Of a DNA stretch of 5,477 nucleotides, positions 1-5,477 are shown piece after piece. Origin of the DNA: JALZAA01 sp046724435 (GTDB lineage: Bacteria > Actinomycetota > Acidimicrobiia > IMCC26256 > JACDBD01); NCBI GenBank assembly GCA_046724435.1, contig JBKOWN010000062.1, forward strand, positions 1 through 5,477, read 5' to 3'. The translations under genes were made by a program, and so were the position numbers. Under the pieces are notes generated by a model, which was not told where the DNA came from, ran no database searches, and worked only from the letters and a program-made list of their open reading frames with translations. How positions within the stretch are numbered: position 1 is the stretch's first letter; each line of letters begins with the position of its first letter.

Positions 1-2453
1 TTGTTGCCGTGGTACTCGCCGCCGCGCTTGCGGTAGCGGAAGAACCCGGGCTCGTCGAGCGACGCCTTCTCGCCCGCGAACGCGGCTTCGTGCCGTCCGA
101 GGATGTCGGCGCCGAGCGTGTCGAAGCCCACGCCCCCGACCTCGGACACGGTGAACCGGAGGCACGTCTCGATGACCTCGGGACCGAGCCCGATGGCTTC
201 GAAGATCTGGGCGGCCCGGTAGCCGTCGACGGTCGAGATGCCCATCTTCGAGAAGATCTTCAGGACGCCGTCCTCGAGCGCGGCCTGGAGCTTCGCCTGC
301 GCCTCGGAGGAATGGAGCTCCCCGAGCTGGTCGTCGTCGGCCATGCTCGCCACCGTCTCGAGCGCGAGCCGCGGGCACACCGCGTCGGCGCCGAACCCGA
401 GGAGGCACGCGACGCCGTGGACATCGCGGGCGTCGCCCGAGGCGACGACGATCGACGCCTGCTGACGGGTGTGCTCAGCGACGAGCCGGTGGTGCACCGC
501 CCCCAGCGCGAGGAGCGACGGGATCGGCGCGCGGTCGGCGCTGACGCTGCGGTCGGAGATCACCAGCACCGCGGCGCCGCCGGTGACGGCCTCGACGGCC
601 GTATCGGCCAGAGCCCGGATGGCGGGTTCGAGCCCGTCCGGCCCGTCCGCGACTGGGAACGTCGCGCTGAGACGGACCGCCTTGAACACGGAGCGGTCCG
701 GGTCGAGCAGCGACTCGACCGCCTCCGGGTACAGGAAGAAGGACGGCAGTTCGAGCAGGCGGGCGGCGCCGGGCTCCTCGGTGAGCAGCGGACGGCGCGG
801 CCCGAGGCACGTGCGCAGCGACATCACCAACCGCTCGCGCAAGTGGTCGATCGGAGGGTTCGTGACCTGCGCAAAGCGCTGCTTGAGGTAGTTGAACATC
901 GGTCGGGGCCGGGTGGCGACGGCCGCGAACGGCACGTCGTCACCCATCGAGAAGGTCGGCTCCTTGGCGTCGGTAGCCATGGGCTTGAGAACCATCGCCA
1001 CCTCCTCCCGGGTGAGACCGAACGCGACCTGCTGCCGCACGAGGTCCTCGGGAGCGGGTGGCATCTCGACGGGAGCGCCGATGTCGGCCGGGAGCAGACC
1101 GTCGCGTGCCCACTGGGAGTAGGGCTGCAGCCGCGCCAGCCACGTCTTGACGTCCGTGTCGTCCTGCACGGCTGCCGTGGGCACGGCACCGTTTCCGGCA
1201 GCGCGATCGGGGTCGACGCAGATCATGTCGCCGGGACCGAGCCGGCCGCGGCGCACCGAGCCGTGGCCCGAGACGGGCACGGCGCCGACCTCGGACGCGC
1301 ACACGACCAGGCCGTCGTCGCACACCTGCCAGCGCAAGGGGCGCAGCCCGTTCCGGTCCAGCGCGGCGCCGACGCGCCGGCCGTCCGTGAACACGAGCCC
1401 GGCGGGGCCGTCCCATGGATCGGTGAGGCACGCGTGGTAACGGAAGAAGCTACGCACGCCGCGCGGGAGATCGCGCTGGCCCTCCCAGGCTTCGGGCACG
1501 AGCATCGCGACGGCGTGGCGAATGTCGCGCCCTCCCCTGACCAGCAGCTCGACTGCCGAGTCGAGCTTCCCGGAGTCGGAGTCCTCGGGATCGAGCACCG
1601 GACGGAACAGCTCTTCGGGGCCGAGGCCCGCGTCCTCGGTACCGAGGCGGCCGCGGGCGATCATGCGCAGCTCGTTGCCGCGCACGGTGTTGATCTCGCC
1701 GTTATGGCAGAGGTGCCGGAAAGGCTGCGCGCGCTCCCATGCCGGGGTCGTGTTCGTCGAGAAGCGGCTGTGGAAGATCGCCAGCGACGCGCCGAACTCG
1801 TCGTCGGCCAGATCGGGATAGAACGCAGCGAGCCGGTCGCTGATGACGAGTGCCTTGTACGTGACGGTGACGAACGAGAAGCTGGCGAAGTAGTGGCGCA
1901 CGCGTTCCTCGCGGCAGGTGGCCTCGGCCCGCCGGCGGGCGCGATACGCGCGCCGTTCGGCGTCGGCGTCGTCGACGTGAGCGGGGCGCTGCAGGATCCC
2001 GTGCCAGAGCGACGGCTGGTCGACCTTTGCCGCCGCGCCGAGGTGCGTCTCGTCGACGGGAACCCGACGCCACCCCGCGAGCTCGATTCCCTCGGCAGCG
2101 CAGGCATCGGTGACGGCCTGCTGGGCCACGCGCACGCCGTCGTCGTCTGCGATGTCGAGGAACGCGGACACGACTCCCAGACGGTCGGGGTCGAGTGAAC
2201 GACCGAGCTCCTTGCCGCCGATGCGGGCGAAGAACGGGCGCGGGATCGGGACGAGCAGGCCGGCGCCGTCGCCCGAAATGCCGTCCGCCGCGATCGCCTG
2301 ACGGTGGCGCACGCACGCCAGCCCGGTCAGCGCCAGCTCGACGATCTCGCGGCTGCTGCTGCCGGAAGCGTGCGCGACAAAACCGATGCCGCAGGCATCG
2401 AGCTCAGTGCGGCGGCGGGCATGTCGGCGCGCCGCGCGATCGAAGTCGGCCAA
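1..2453 (-). CDS. gltB: Glutamate synthase large subunit (GOGAT), N-terminal 817 codons, truncated by window edge
   Basis: GltB takes the amide nitrogen of glutamine and transfers ammonia through a tunnel to 2-oxoglutarate, making two glutamates. It is cytosolic and usually works with a small reductase subunit (GltD). Seen here: the class II amidotransferase nucleophile in DACGIGF (Cys21), SGDGAGLL (60-67), HSRFSTNT (228-235), HNGEINT (250-256), SDSGKLD (292-298), DRNGLRP (366-372), the central-domain signature QRFAQVTNPP (525-534) and KMGIST (736-741). It breaks off at GGEYHGN (811-817), about where the FMN-binding synthase domain starts, so the FMN and Fe-S regions lie outside the window. 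Family members are about 1,500 residues, so a little over half is present. The start is TTG: an in-frame TGA lies at 2534-2532, no ATG or GTG occurs between it and Cys21, and a GAGGAG lies 8 bases upstream. Residues 1-20 would be the propeptide removed to expose Cys21. HRQA at 50-53 replaces the usual HRGA. Confidence 0.96.
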   Translation of the reverse strand, partial: MADFDRAARRHARRRTELDACGIGFVAHASGSSSREIVELALTGLACVRHRQAIAADGISGDGAGLLVPIPRPFFARIGGKELGRSLDPDRLGVVSAFLDIADDDGVRVAQQAVTDACAAEGIELAGWRRVPVDETHLGAAAKVDQPSLWHGILQRPAHVDDADAERRAYRARRRAEATCREERVRHYFASFSFVTVTYKALVISDRLAAFYPDLADDEFGASLAIFHSRFSTNTTPAWERAQPFRHLCHNGEINTVRGNELRMIARGRLGTEDAGLGPEELFRPVLDPEDSDSGKLDSAVELLVRGGRDIRHAVAMLVPEAWEGQRDLPRGVRSFFRYHACLTDPWDGPAGLVFTDGRRVGAALDRNGLRPLRWQVCDDGLVVCASEVGAVPVSGHGSVRRGRLGPGDMICVDPDRAAGNGAVPTAAVQDDTDVKTWLARLQPYSQWARDGLLPADIGAPVEMPPAPEDLVRQQVAFGLTREEVAMVLKPMATDAKEPTFSMGDDVPFAAVATRPRPMFNYLKQRFAQVTNPPIDHLRERLVMSLRTCLGPRRPLLTEEPGAARLLELPSFFLYPEAVESLLDPDRSVFKAVRLSATFPVADGPDGLEPAIRALADTAVEAVTGGAAVLVISDRSVSADRAPIPSLLALGAVHHRLVAEHTRQQASIVVASGDARDVHGVACLLGFGADAVCPRLALETVASMADDDQLGELHSSEAQAKLQAALEDGVLKIFSKMGISTVDGYRAAQIFEAIGLGPEVIETCLRFTVSEVGGVGFDTLGADILGRHEAAFAGEKASLDEPGFFRYRKRGGEYHGN

Positions 2454-2461
2454 CCGAGGGA

Positions 2462-2467
2462 CTCCTC
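2462..2467 (-). promoter_or_regulatory. Ribosome binding site of gltB (GAGGAG)
   Basis: Read on the minus strand, GAGGAG sits 8 bases before the TTG at 2453-2451. This is a normal Shine-Dalgarno spacing. It decides the start, because no ATG or GTG is available in this frame between the upstream stop and the catalytic cysteine. Confidence 0.75.
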
Positions 2468-2556
2468 GCTCCCGGGACGGTGCTTTTGTTTCGGAGATCC
2501 AGCAGGAGCGACGACGCTGTCGCGGAAAGGCTCACGATAGCGGACCGGCCGCCGAG

Positions 2557-2579
2557 CGCCGCCGCTTTGGGCGGCGGCG
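2557..2579. repeat. GC-only inverted repeat (9-bp stem, 5-base loop) upstream of purK
   Basis: CGCCGCCGC (2557-2565) and GCGGCGGCG (2571-2579) are perfect reverse complements around the loop TTTGG. The RNA hairpin would be very stable. It ends 9 bases before the GTG at 2589 and 24 bases before the GTG at 2604, so in a purK transcript it lies in the 5' leader near or over the translation start region. There is no following T-tract on either strand, so it is not a typical intrinsic terminator. It could be a structured leader or just GC-rich repetition; the repeat itself is certain, a function is not. Confidence 0.6.
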
Positions 2580-2603
2580 GCTTCGGGCGTGCGAGCATGC
2601 GGC

Positions 2604-3740
2604 GTGCCCGACGCCCAAGACGGCCGGCCAGCACCGCTCGTCGCCGTGCTCGGGGGCGGGCAGCTCGGCCGGATGCTCGCGCTGGCCGGGATCCCTCTCG
2701 GCATCGAATTCCGGTTCCTCGATCCCAGCCCCGATGCGCCGGCCGGCGCGCTCGGCGCGCTCGTGACCGGCGCGCTGGGAGACGAGACCGCGCTCACGCA
2801 CGTCACCGAGGGCGCTGCGGTCGTGACGTACGAATGGGAGGGCGTGCCGGCGGTCGGCGCGCGCTTGGTCGCCGCGACCGGTGTACCGGTGCTGCCTCCT
2901 CCGGTGGCGCTCGACGTGGCGCAGGACCGTGTGCGCGAGAAGGAGCTCTGCCGCCGGCTCGGGATCGCGACCCCCGAGTTCGCGGTGGTCGGCGACCGCG
3001 CCGATCTCGAGCGCGCCGTGAAGGAGCTCGGTCTGCCAGGAGTGCTCAAGACCCGCAGCGGCGGGTACGACGGCAAGGGTCAAAACACAATCCGGGAACC
3101 CGGCGATGTGGAGCGCGCATGGTCGGAGCTCGGCGGCGTTCCGCTCGTCCTCGAATCTCATGTGCCCTTCGATCGGGAGCTCTCGGTTCTCTCCGTGCGC
3201 GGGCGGGATGGCGCGACGGCGTGCTGGCCGCTCATCGAGAATCACCACGAAAGCGGGATCCTCCGTCGCAGCTACGCCCCCGCCCCCGCCCGCACTGAGC
3301 AGCTCCAAACCGCAGCCGAGCGTCTCGCGGGCAACCTCCTCGACGAGCTCGAGTATGTGGGGCTCCTCGCCGTCGAGCTCTTCGACGTGCGCGGGGAGCT
3401 GCTCGTCAACGAGCTCGCGCCCCGAGTGCACAACTCCGGCCATTGGTCCATCGAGGGCGCGGTCACCAGCCAGTTCGAGAACCATCTGCGGGCGATCATG
3501 GGTTGGCCGCTCGGGTCGACCGCCGCGATCGGCGTGAACGCGATGGTCAACTTCATCGGCGCGATGCCCGAGCCGGGCACAGTTCTGGAGATCCCGGGCG
3601 CGCACCTCCACGACTACGCGAAGGCGCCGCGCCCGGGCCGCAAGGTGGGTCACGTCACGATCACCGCACGAGACGCGGGAGAGCTGCAGGCTCGCGTCGC
3701 ACGGCTCGCGGATCTGCCCGGCGTGGACGTCCCCGCGTGA
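2604..3740 (+). CDS. purK: 5-(Carboxyamino)imidazole ribonucleotide synthase (ATP-grasp), PurK
   Basis: PurK uses ATP and bicarbonate to convert aminoimidazole ribonucleotide (AIR) to N5-CAIR in de novo purine synthesis; PurE then rearranges N5-CAIR to CAIR. Counting from the GTG at 2604 (378 residues, normal length), the family features appear in order: GGGQLGRM (17-24), TYEWEGVP (75-82; commonly E-F-E-N), ATP-grasp KTRSGGYDGKGQ (149-160), ESHVPFDRELSV (184-195), ENHHESGIL (212-220), VELFD (257-261), NELAPRVHNSGHW (269-281) with TSQFE following, and the C-terminal DYAKAPRPGRKVGHVT. No key motif is missing. The alternative GTG at 2589 adds five residues; neither start has a strong ribosome binding site. 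I prefer 2604 because it leaves the 16-residue lead typical before GGGQLG. The stop overlaps the start of coaA. purE is not adjacent. Confidence 0.95.
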   Translation: MPDAQDGRPAPLVAVLGGGQLGRMLALAGIPLGIEFRFLDPSPDAPAGALGALVTGALGDETALTHVTEGAAVVTYEWEGVPAVGARLVAATGVPVLPPPVALDVAQDRVREKELCRRLGIATPEFAVVGDRADLERAVKELGLPGVLKTRSGGYDGKGQNTIREPGDVERAWSELGGVPLVLESHVPFDRELSVLSVRGRDGATACWPLIENHHESGILRRSYAPAPARTEQLQTAAERLAGNLLDELEYVGLLAVELFDVRGELLVNELAPRVHNSGHWSIEGAVTSQFENHLRAIMGWPLGSTAAIGVNAMVNFIGAMPEPGTVLEIPGAHLHDYAKAPRPGRKVGHVTITARDAGELQARVARLADLPGVDVPA

Positions 3741-4678
3741 CGTCCGAGCCGCTTTCTCCCTACGTCCGGTTCGAGCGCGACGAGTGGGCACGGCTGCGCG
3801 CGGCGACGCCGCTCACGCTCACCGAAGGAGACCTCGAGCAGCTGCGGGGCATCAACGAGCGCATCGCGCTCGACGAGGTCGCCGACATCTACCTGCCGCT
3901 CTCGCGGCTGCTGAACCTGTACGTCGCCGCGAGCCAGAACCTCCACCGCGTCACCGACACCTTCCTCGGGAGTCCGGCCGCGAAGGTCCCGTACGTCATC
4001 GCCGTCGCCGGGAGCGTGGCCGTGGGCAAGAGCACGACGGCCCGCATCCTGCAGGCCTTGCTCGCCCGCTGGCCCGACCACCCGCAGGTCGACCTCGTGA
4101 CAACCGACGGCTTCCTGTTCCCGAACCGGGTGCTCGAAGAGCGCGGGCTCATGGAGCGCAAGGGATTCCCCGAGAGCTACGACCTCCGCCGGCTGGTGCG
4201 GTTCCTCGCCGACATGAAGTCGGGCCGGCGCGAAGTGAGCGCGCCCGTCTACTCCCACTTGACGTACGACATCGTTGCGGGCGAGGAGCAGGTCGTCCGG
4301 CAGCCCGACATCGTGATCGTCGAGGGCCTGACCGTGCTCCAGACGGGTGACGGCGACCGCCGAGCGCCGCAGCTGTTCGTATCGGACTTCTTCGACTTCT
4401 CGCTCTACGTCGACGCCCACGAGTCCGACATCGAGCAGTGGTACCTCGACCGCTTCCTGACGCTCCGCGAGACGGCCTTCGCCGACGAGCGGTCGTTCTT
4501 CCACCACTTCGCCTCGCTTTCGGAGGACGAGGCGGTCGCGGTCGCCCGGAGCATCTGGCGGTCGATCAACGGAGTGAACCTGCACGAGAACATCCTCCCG
4601 ACGCGTGAGCGGGCACGGCTCATCCTGGAGAAGGAGCCGGACCACTCCGTACGGGCGGTGCGCCTGCGCAAGCTCTAG
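3737..4678 (+). CDS. coaA: Type I pantothenate kinase
   Basis: CoaA phosphorylates pantothenate with ATP, the first and usually rate-setting step of coenzyme A synthesis, and type I enzymes are normally feedback-inhibited by CoA. The 313-residue product has the usual length and full family architecture: N-terminal YVRFERDEWA, Walker A loop GSVAVGKST (92-100, Lys98), TTDGFLFPN (122-130), RKGFPESYD (141-149), APVYSHLTYD (169-178, with the His thought to contact CoA), VEGLTVLQT (195-203), FFDFSLYVDA (218-227), EQWYLDRF (233-240), FFHHFA (254-259), NLHENILPTR (281-290) and the C-terminal RLRKL. The Asn usual in EGLNVLQ is Thr199 here. The GTG start overlaps the purK TGA as GTGA. There is no clear Shine-Dalgarno, which fits reinitiation by ribosomes finishing purK. 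The frame is open further upstream, but that part lies inside purK and shows no CoaA homology. Confidence 0.96.
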   Translation: MTSEPLSPYVRFERDEWARLRAATPLTLTEGDLEQLRGINERIALDEVADIYLPLSRLLNLYVAASQNLHRVTDTFLGSPAAKVPYVIAVAGSVAVGKSTTARILQALLARWPDHPQVDLVTTDGFLFPNRVLEERGLMERKGFPESYDLRRLVRFLADMKSGRREVSAPVYSHLTYDIVAGEEQVVRQPDIVIVEGLTVLQTGDGDRRAPQLFVSDFFDFSLYVDAHESDIEQWYLDRFLTLRETAFADERSFFHHFASLSEDEAVAVARSIWRSINGVNLHENILPTRERARLILEKEPDHSVRAVRLRKL

Positions 4679-4702
4679 ACCCGACAAGCCGAAGAAAATC
4701 GT

Positions 4703-5302
4703 GTGCCCACCCGTAGGAGATCGCCGGCTCGGAGCGATGATGGGGTCGTGAGCGAATGGCCTGAAGCGGCCGTGAGTGCAGGGTCCGGAGTCGGCGAGCC
4801 CGATCGCGCCGCGTTCCTCGCCTTCTATCAGGAGACGGTGCCCGAGGTGTACGGGTACTTCCTCCATCGGTGCGGCGACTCGACCACCGCCGAGGATCTC
4901 ACCTCCGAGACGTTCCTCGCCGCCGTCCGCAATCTCGAAGGCGGTCGACCCACCCCGCTCGACGTTCCCTGGGTGATCGGCGTCGCCCGCCACAAGCTCG
5001 CCGACCATTGGCGTCGTCGCGCCCGGGAGCTGCGCGTGCGCGACGCACTCGAACAGGATCCCGCGCCGAGCGAGGATCCGTGGGACGTGCGCCTCGACCA
5101 GCTGCGGGCCAACGAGGTGCTCGACGCGCTCGAACCGCACCACCGACTCGCGCTGACACTCCGCTACGTCGACGGCCTGCCCGTGGCCGAGGTGGCGGAG
5201 CTCATCGGGCGCACGCCCGGCGCCACTGAGGCGCTGCTGGTGCGAGCGCGGTCCGCCTACCGCCGCGTCTACCTGGAAGGAGAAGGAGGCGATCATGACT
5301 GA
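4703..5302 (+). CDS. ECF-type sigma-70 family RNA polymerase sigma factor
   Basis: This small sigma factor would direct RNA polymerase to a specific promoter set. From the GTG at 4703 it has 199 residues: a non-conserved Arg-rich leader (1-34), sigma region 2 (about 36-106, AFLAFYQETVPEVYGYF, then TTAEDLTSETFLAA and WVIGVARHKLADHWRR), a variable acidic linker, and region 4 (about 136-188, DALEPHHRLALTLRYVDGLP, then the helix-turn-helix AEVAELIGRTPGATEALLVRAR). Regions 1 and 3 are absent, as in ECF factors. No C-terminal extension is present. The start is uncertain: 4703 lacks a good ribosome binding site, while in-frame GTG codons at 4748 and 4772 would give 184 and 176 residues without cutting region 2. 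It starts 24-69 bases after coaA, so it may be read from the same transcript. Its last 8 bases overlap the next gene. The exact ECF group and target promoters cannot be told from the sequence. Confidence 0.93.
   Translation: MPTRRRSPARSDDGVVSEWPEAAVSAGSGVGEPDRAAFLAFYQETVPEVYGYFLHRCGDSTTAEDLTSETFLAAVRNLEGGRPTPLDVPWVIGVARHKLADHWRRRARELRVRDALEQDPAPSEDPWDVRLDQLRANEVLDALEPHHRLALTLRYVDGLPVAEVAELIGRTPGATEALLVRARSAYRRVYLEGEGGDHD
5283..5289 (+). promoter_or_regulatory. Ribosome binding site AAGGAGG for the gene at 5295
   Basis: A near-consensus Shine-Dalgarno lies 5 bases before the ATG at 5295 and inside the last codons of the sigma factor gene. It is the strongest ribosome binding site in the window and the main support for the downstream start. 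Confidence 0.8.
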
Positions 5303-5477
5303 TCCCTTCGAGGCCCTGCGCCGCACGCGCGACGCGGCGTCCCCCCGACCCGCGTTCGTCGCCGAGCTGGCCGACCGGCTGCGCGTCGAGCTCGGTATCA
5401 GCGAAGGAGACGAAGCCACAGTGACCATGCGCACCGCGATGGGCGACATGCCCGTGCCGGGCGGCGTCCCCAACGCG
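5295..5477 (+). CDS. N-terminus of the sigma-factor partner protein, truncated by window edge; possibly a VOC/glyoxalase-like protein
   Basis: The ATG follows AAGGAGG at 5 bases and the frame stays open for 61 codons to the window edge. The gene overlaps the sigma factor stop by 8 bases, so the two are almost certainly co-translated. The visible part begins MTDPFEALRRTRDAA, then PAFVAELADRLRVELG, probably one amphipathic helix, and continues as a polar stretch ending PVPGGVPNA. There is no signal peptide, transmembrane helix, or His/Cys zinc anti-sigma motif in this part. From memory, actinobacterial VOC (glyoxalase/bleomycin resistance-like) proteins encoded near sigma factors can open with a similar MTDPF-ALR leader followed by PAFA-RLRARLE, and the VOC domain would start just past the edge. 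That family call is inference. An anti-sigma factor with a later transmembrane segment is the main alternative. Confidence 0.75.
   Translation, partial: MTDPFEALRRTRDAASPRPAFVAELADRLRVELGISEGDEATVTMRTAMGDMPVPGGVPNA

Larger units (their letters stand above)
2454..2603. promoter_or_regulatory. Divergent intergenic region between gltB and purK
   Basis: This is the only sizeable non-coding stretch in the window and must carry the start signals of both flanking, outward-facing genes. It holds the gltB ribosome binding site, a relatively AT-rich patch near 2482-2500, a weak -10-like element around 2533-2540 (CACGATAG on the plus strand, CTATCGTG on the minus strand), and a strong hairpin at 2557-2579. 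I could not pair the -10-like element with a convincing -35 on either strand, so no individual promoter is called. Shared regulation of the two genes is inferred only from the divergent arrangement. Confidence 0.5.

Noticed and set aside
9..2198. 729-codon open frame on the plus strand opposite gltB
   Set aside because: It is in exact codon register with gltB on the other strand. In very GC-rich genes that antisense frame is often stop-free, since it needs only the absence of TTA, CTA and TCA codons. Its translation is Arg/Glu/Val-rich with no recognisable motif, whereas the minus strand encodes an unmistakable GltB.
2195..3298. 367-codon Arg-rich plus-strand frame across the intergenic region and purK
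   Set aside because: It is an off-frame reading of purK; the very high Arg content is what GC-rich out-of-frame translation produces.
3443..3736. 98-codon upstream extension of the coaA reading frame
   Set aside because: It overlaps the C-terminal part of purK and is Arg-rich and low in complexity. CoaA homology and normal family length begin at the GTG at 3737.
2532..3791. 419-codon open frame on the minus strand opposite purK
   Set aside because: It lies antisense to a complete PurK with all ATP-grasp motifs, and its translation matches nothing I recognise.
4679..4702. Possible terminator between coaA and the sigma factor
   Set aside because: No inverted repeat or T-tract is present in this short gap, so read-through into the sigma factor gene is plausible.
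3650..5473. 607-codon open frame on the minus strand opposite coaA and the sigma factor
   Set aside because: It spans two unrelated well-supported genes and the gap between them, has composition typical of a GC-rich shadow, and shows no family motifs.

Overview
The window is about 70% GC by eye and densely coded, with GTG and TTG starts and genes that touch or overlap. Codon third positions are almost all G or C. Together with the gene types (single-domain type I pantothenate kinase, PurK, bacterial-type GltB, an ECF sigma factor) this suggests a high-GC actinobacterium. Deeper lineages such as Acidimicrobiia or Thermoleophilia are possible, but the sequence alone does not decide it.

Layout: positions 1-2453 hold the first 817 codons of a minus-strand gltB (glutamate synthase large subunit), which runs off the left edge. 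A divergent intergenic region follows (2454-2603), with a strong GC-only hairpin in front of the next gene. From 2604 the plus strand carries purK (carboxyaminoimidazole ribonucleotide synthase, purine synthesis). coaA (type I pantothenate kinase, coenzyme A synthesis) follows with a 4-base GTGA overlap. After a 24-69 bp gap, depending on the start chosen, comes an ECF-type sigma-70 factor. An 8-base overlap then leads into the first 61 codons of an unrecognised gene with a strong ribosome binding site, cut by the right edge.

The first three genes are core biosynthesis. GltB takes nitrogen from glutamine to make glutamate, PurK feeds de novo purine synthesis, and CoaA commits pantothenate to CoA. 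gltB is transcribed away from the other two, so 2454-2603 should contain both promoters. purK and coaA look translationally coupled although their pathways differ, and purE, the usual partner of purK, is not beside it. The sigma factor and its overlapping partner form a second transcription or translation unit that could be co-transcribed with purK-coaA.

I see no CRISPR array, mobile element, RNA gene or clearly novel system. The points most worth checking are the purK-coaA junction, the upstream hairpin, a substitution in a well-conserved CoaA motif, and the identity of the sigma-factor partner. Long open frames opposite gltB and opposite coaA/sigma look like high-GC shadows and are not annotated.
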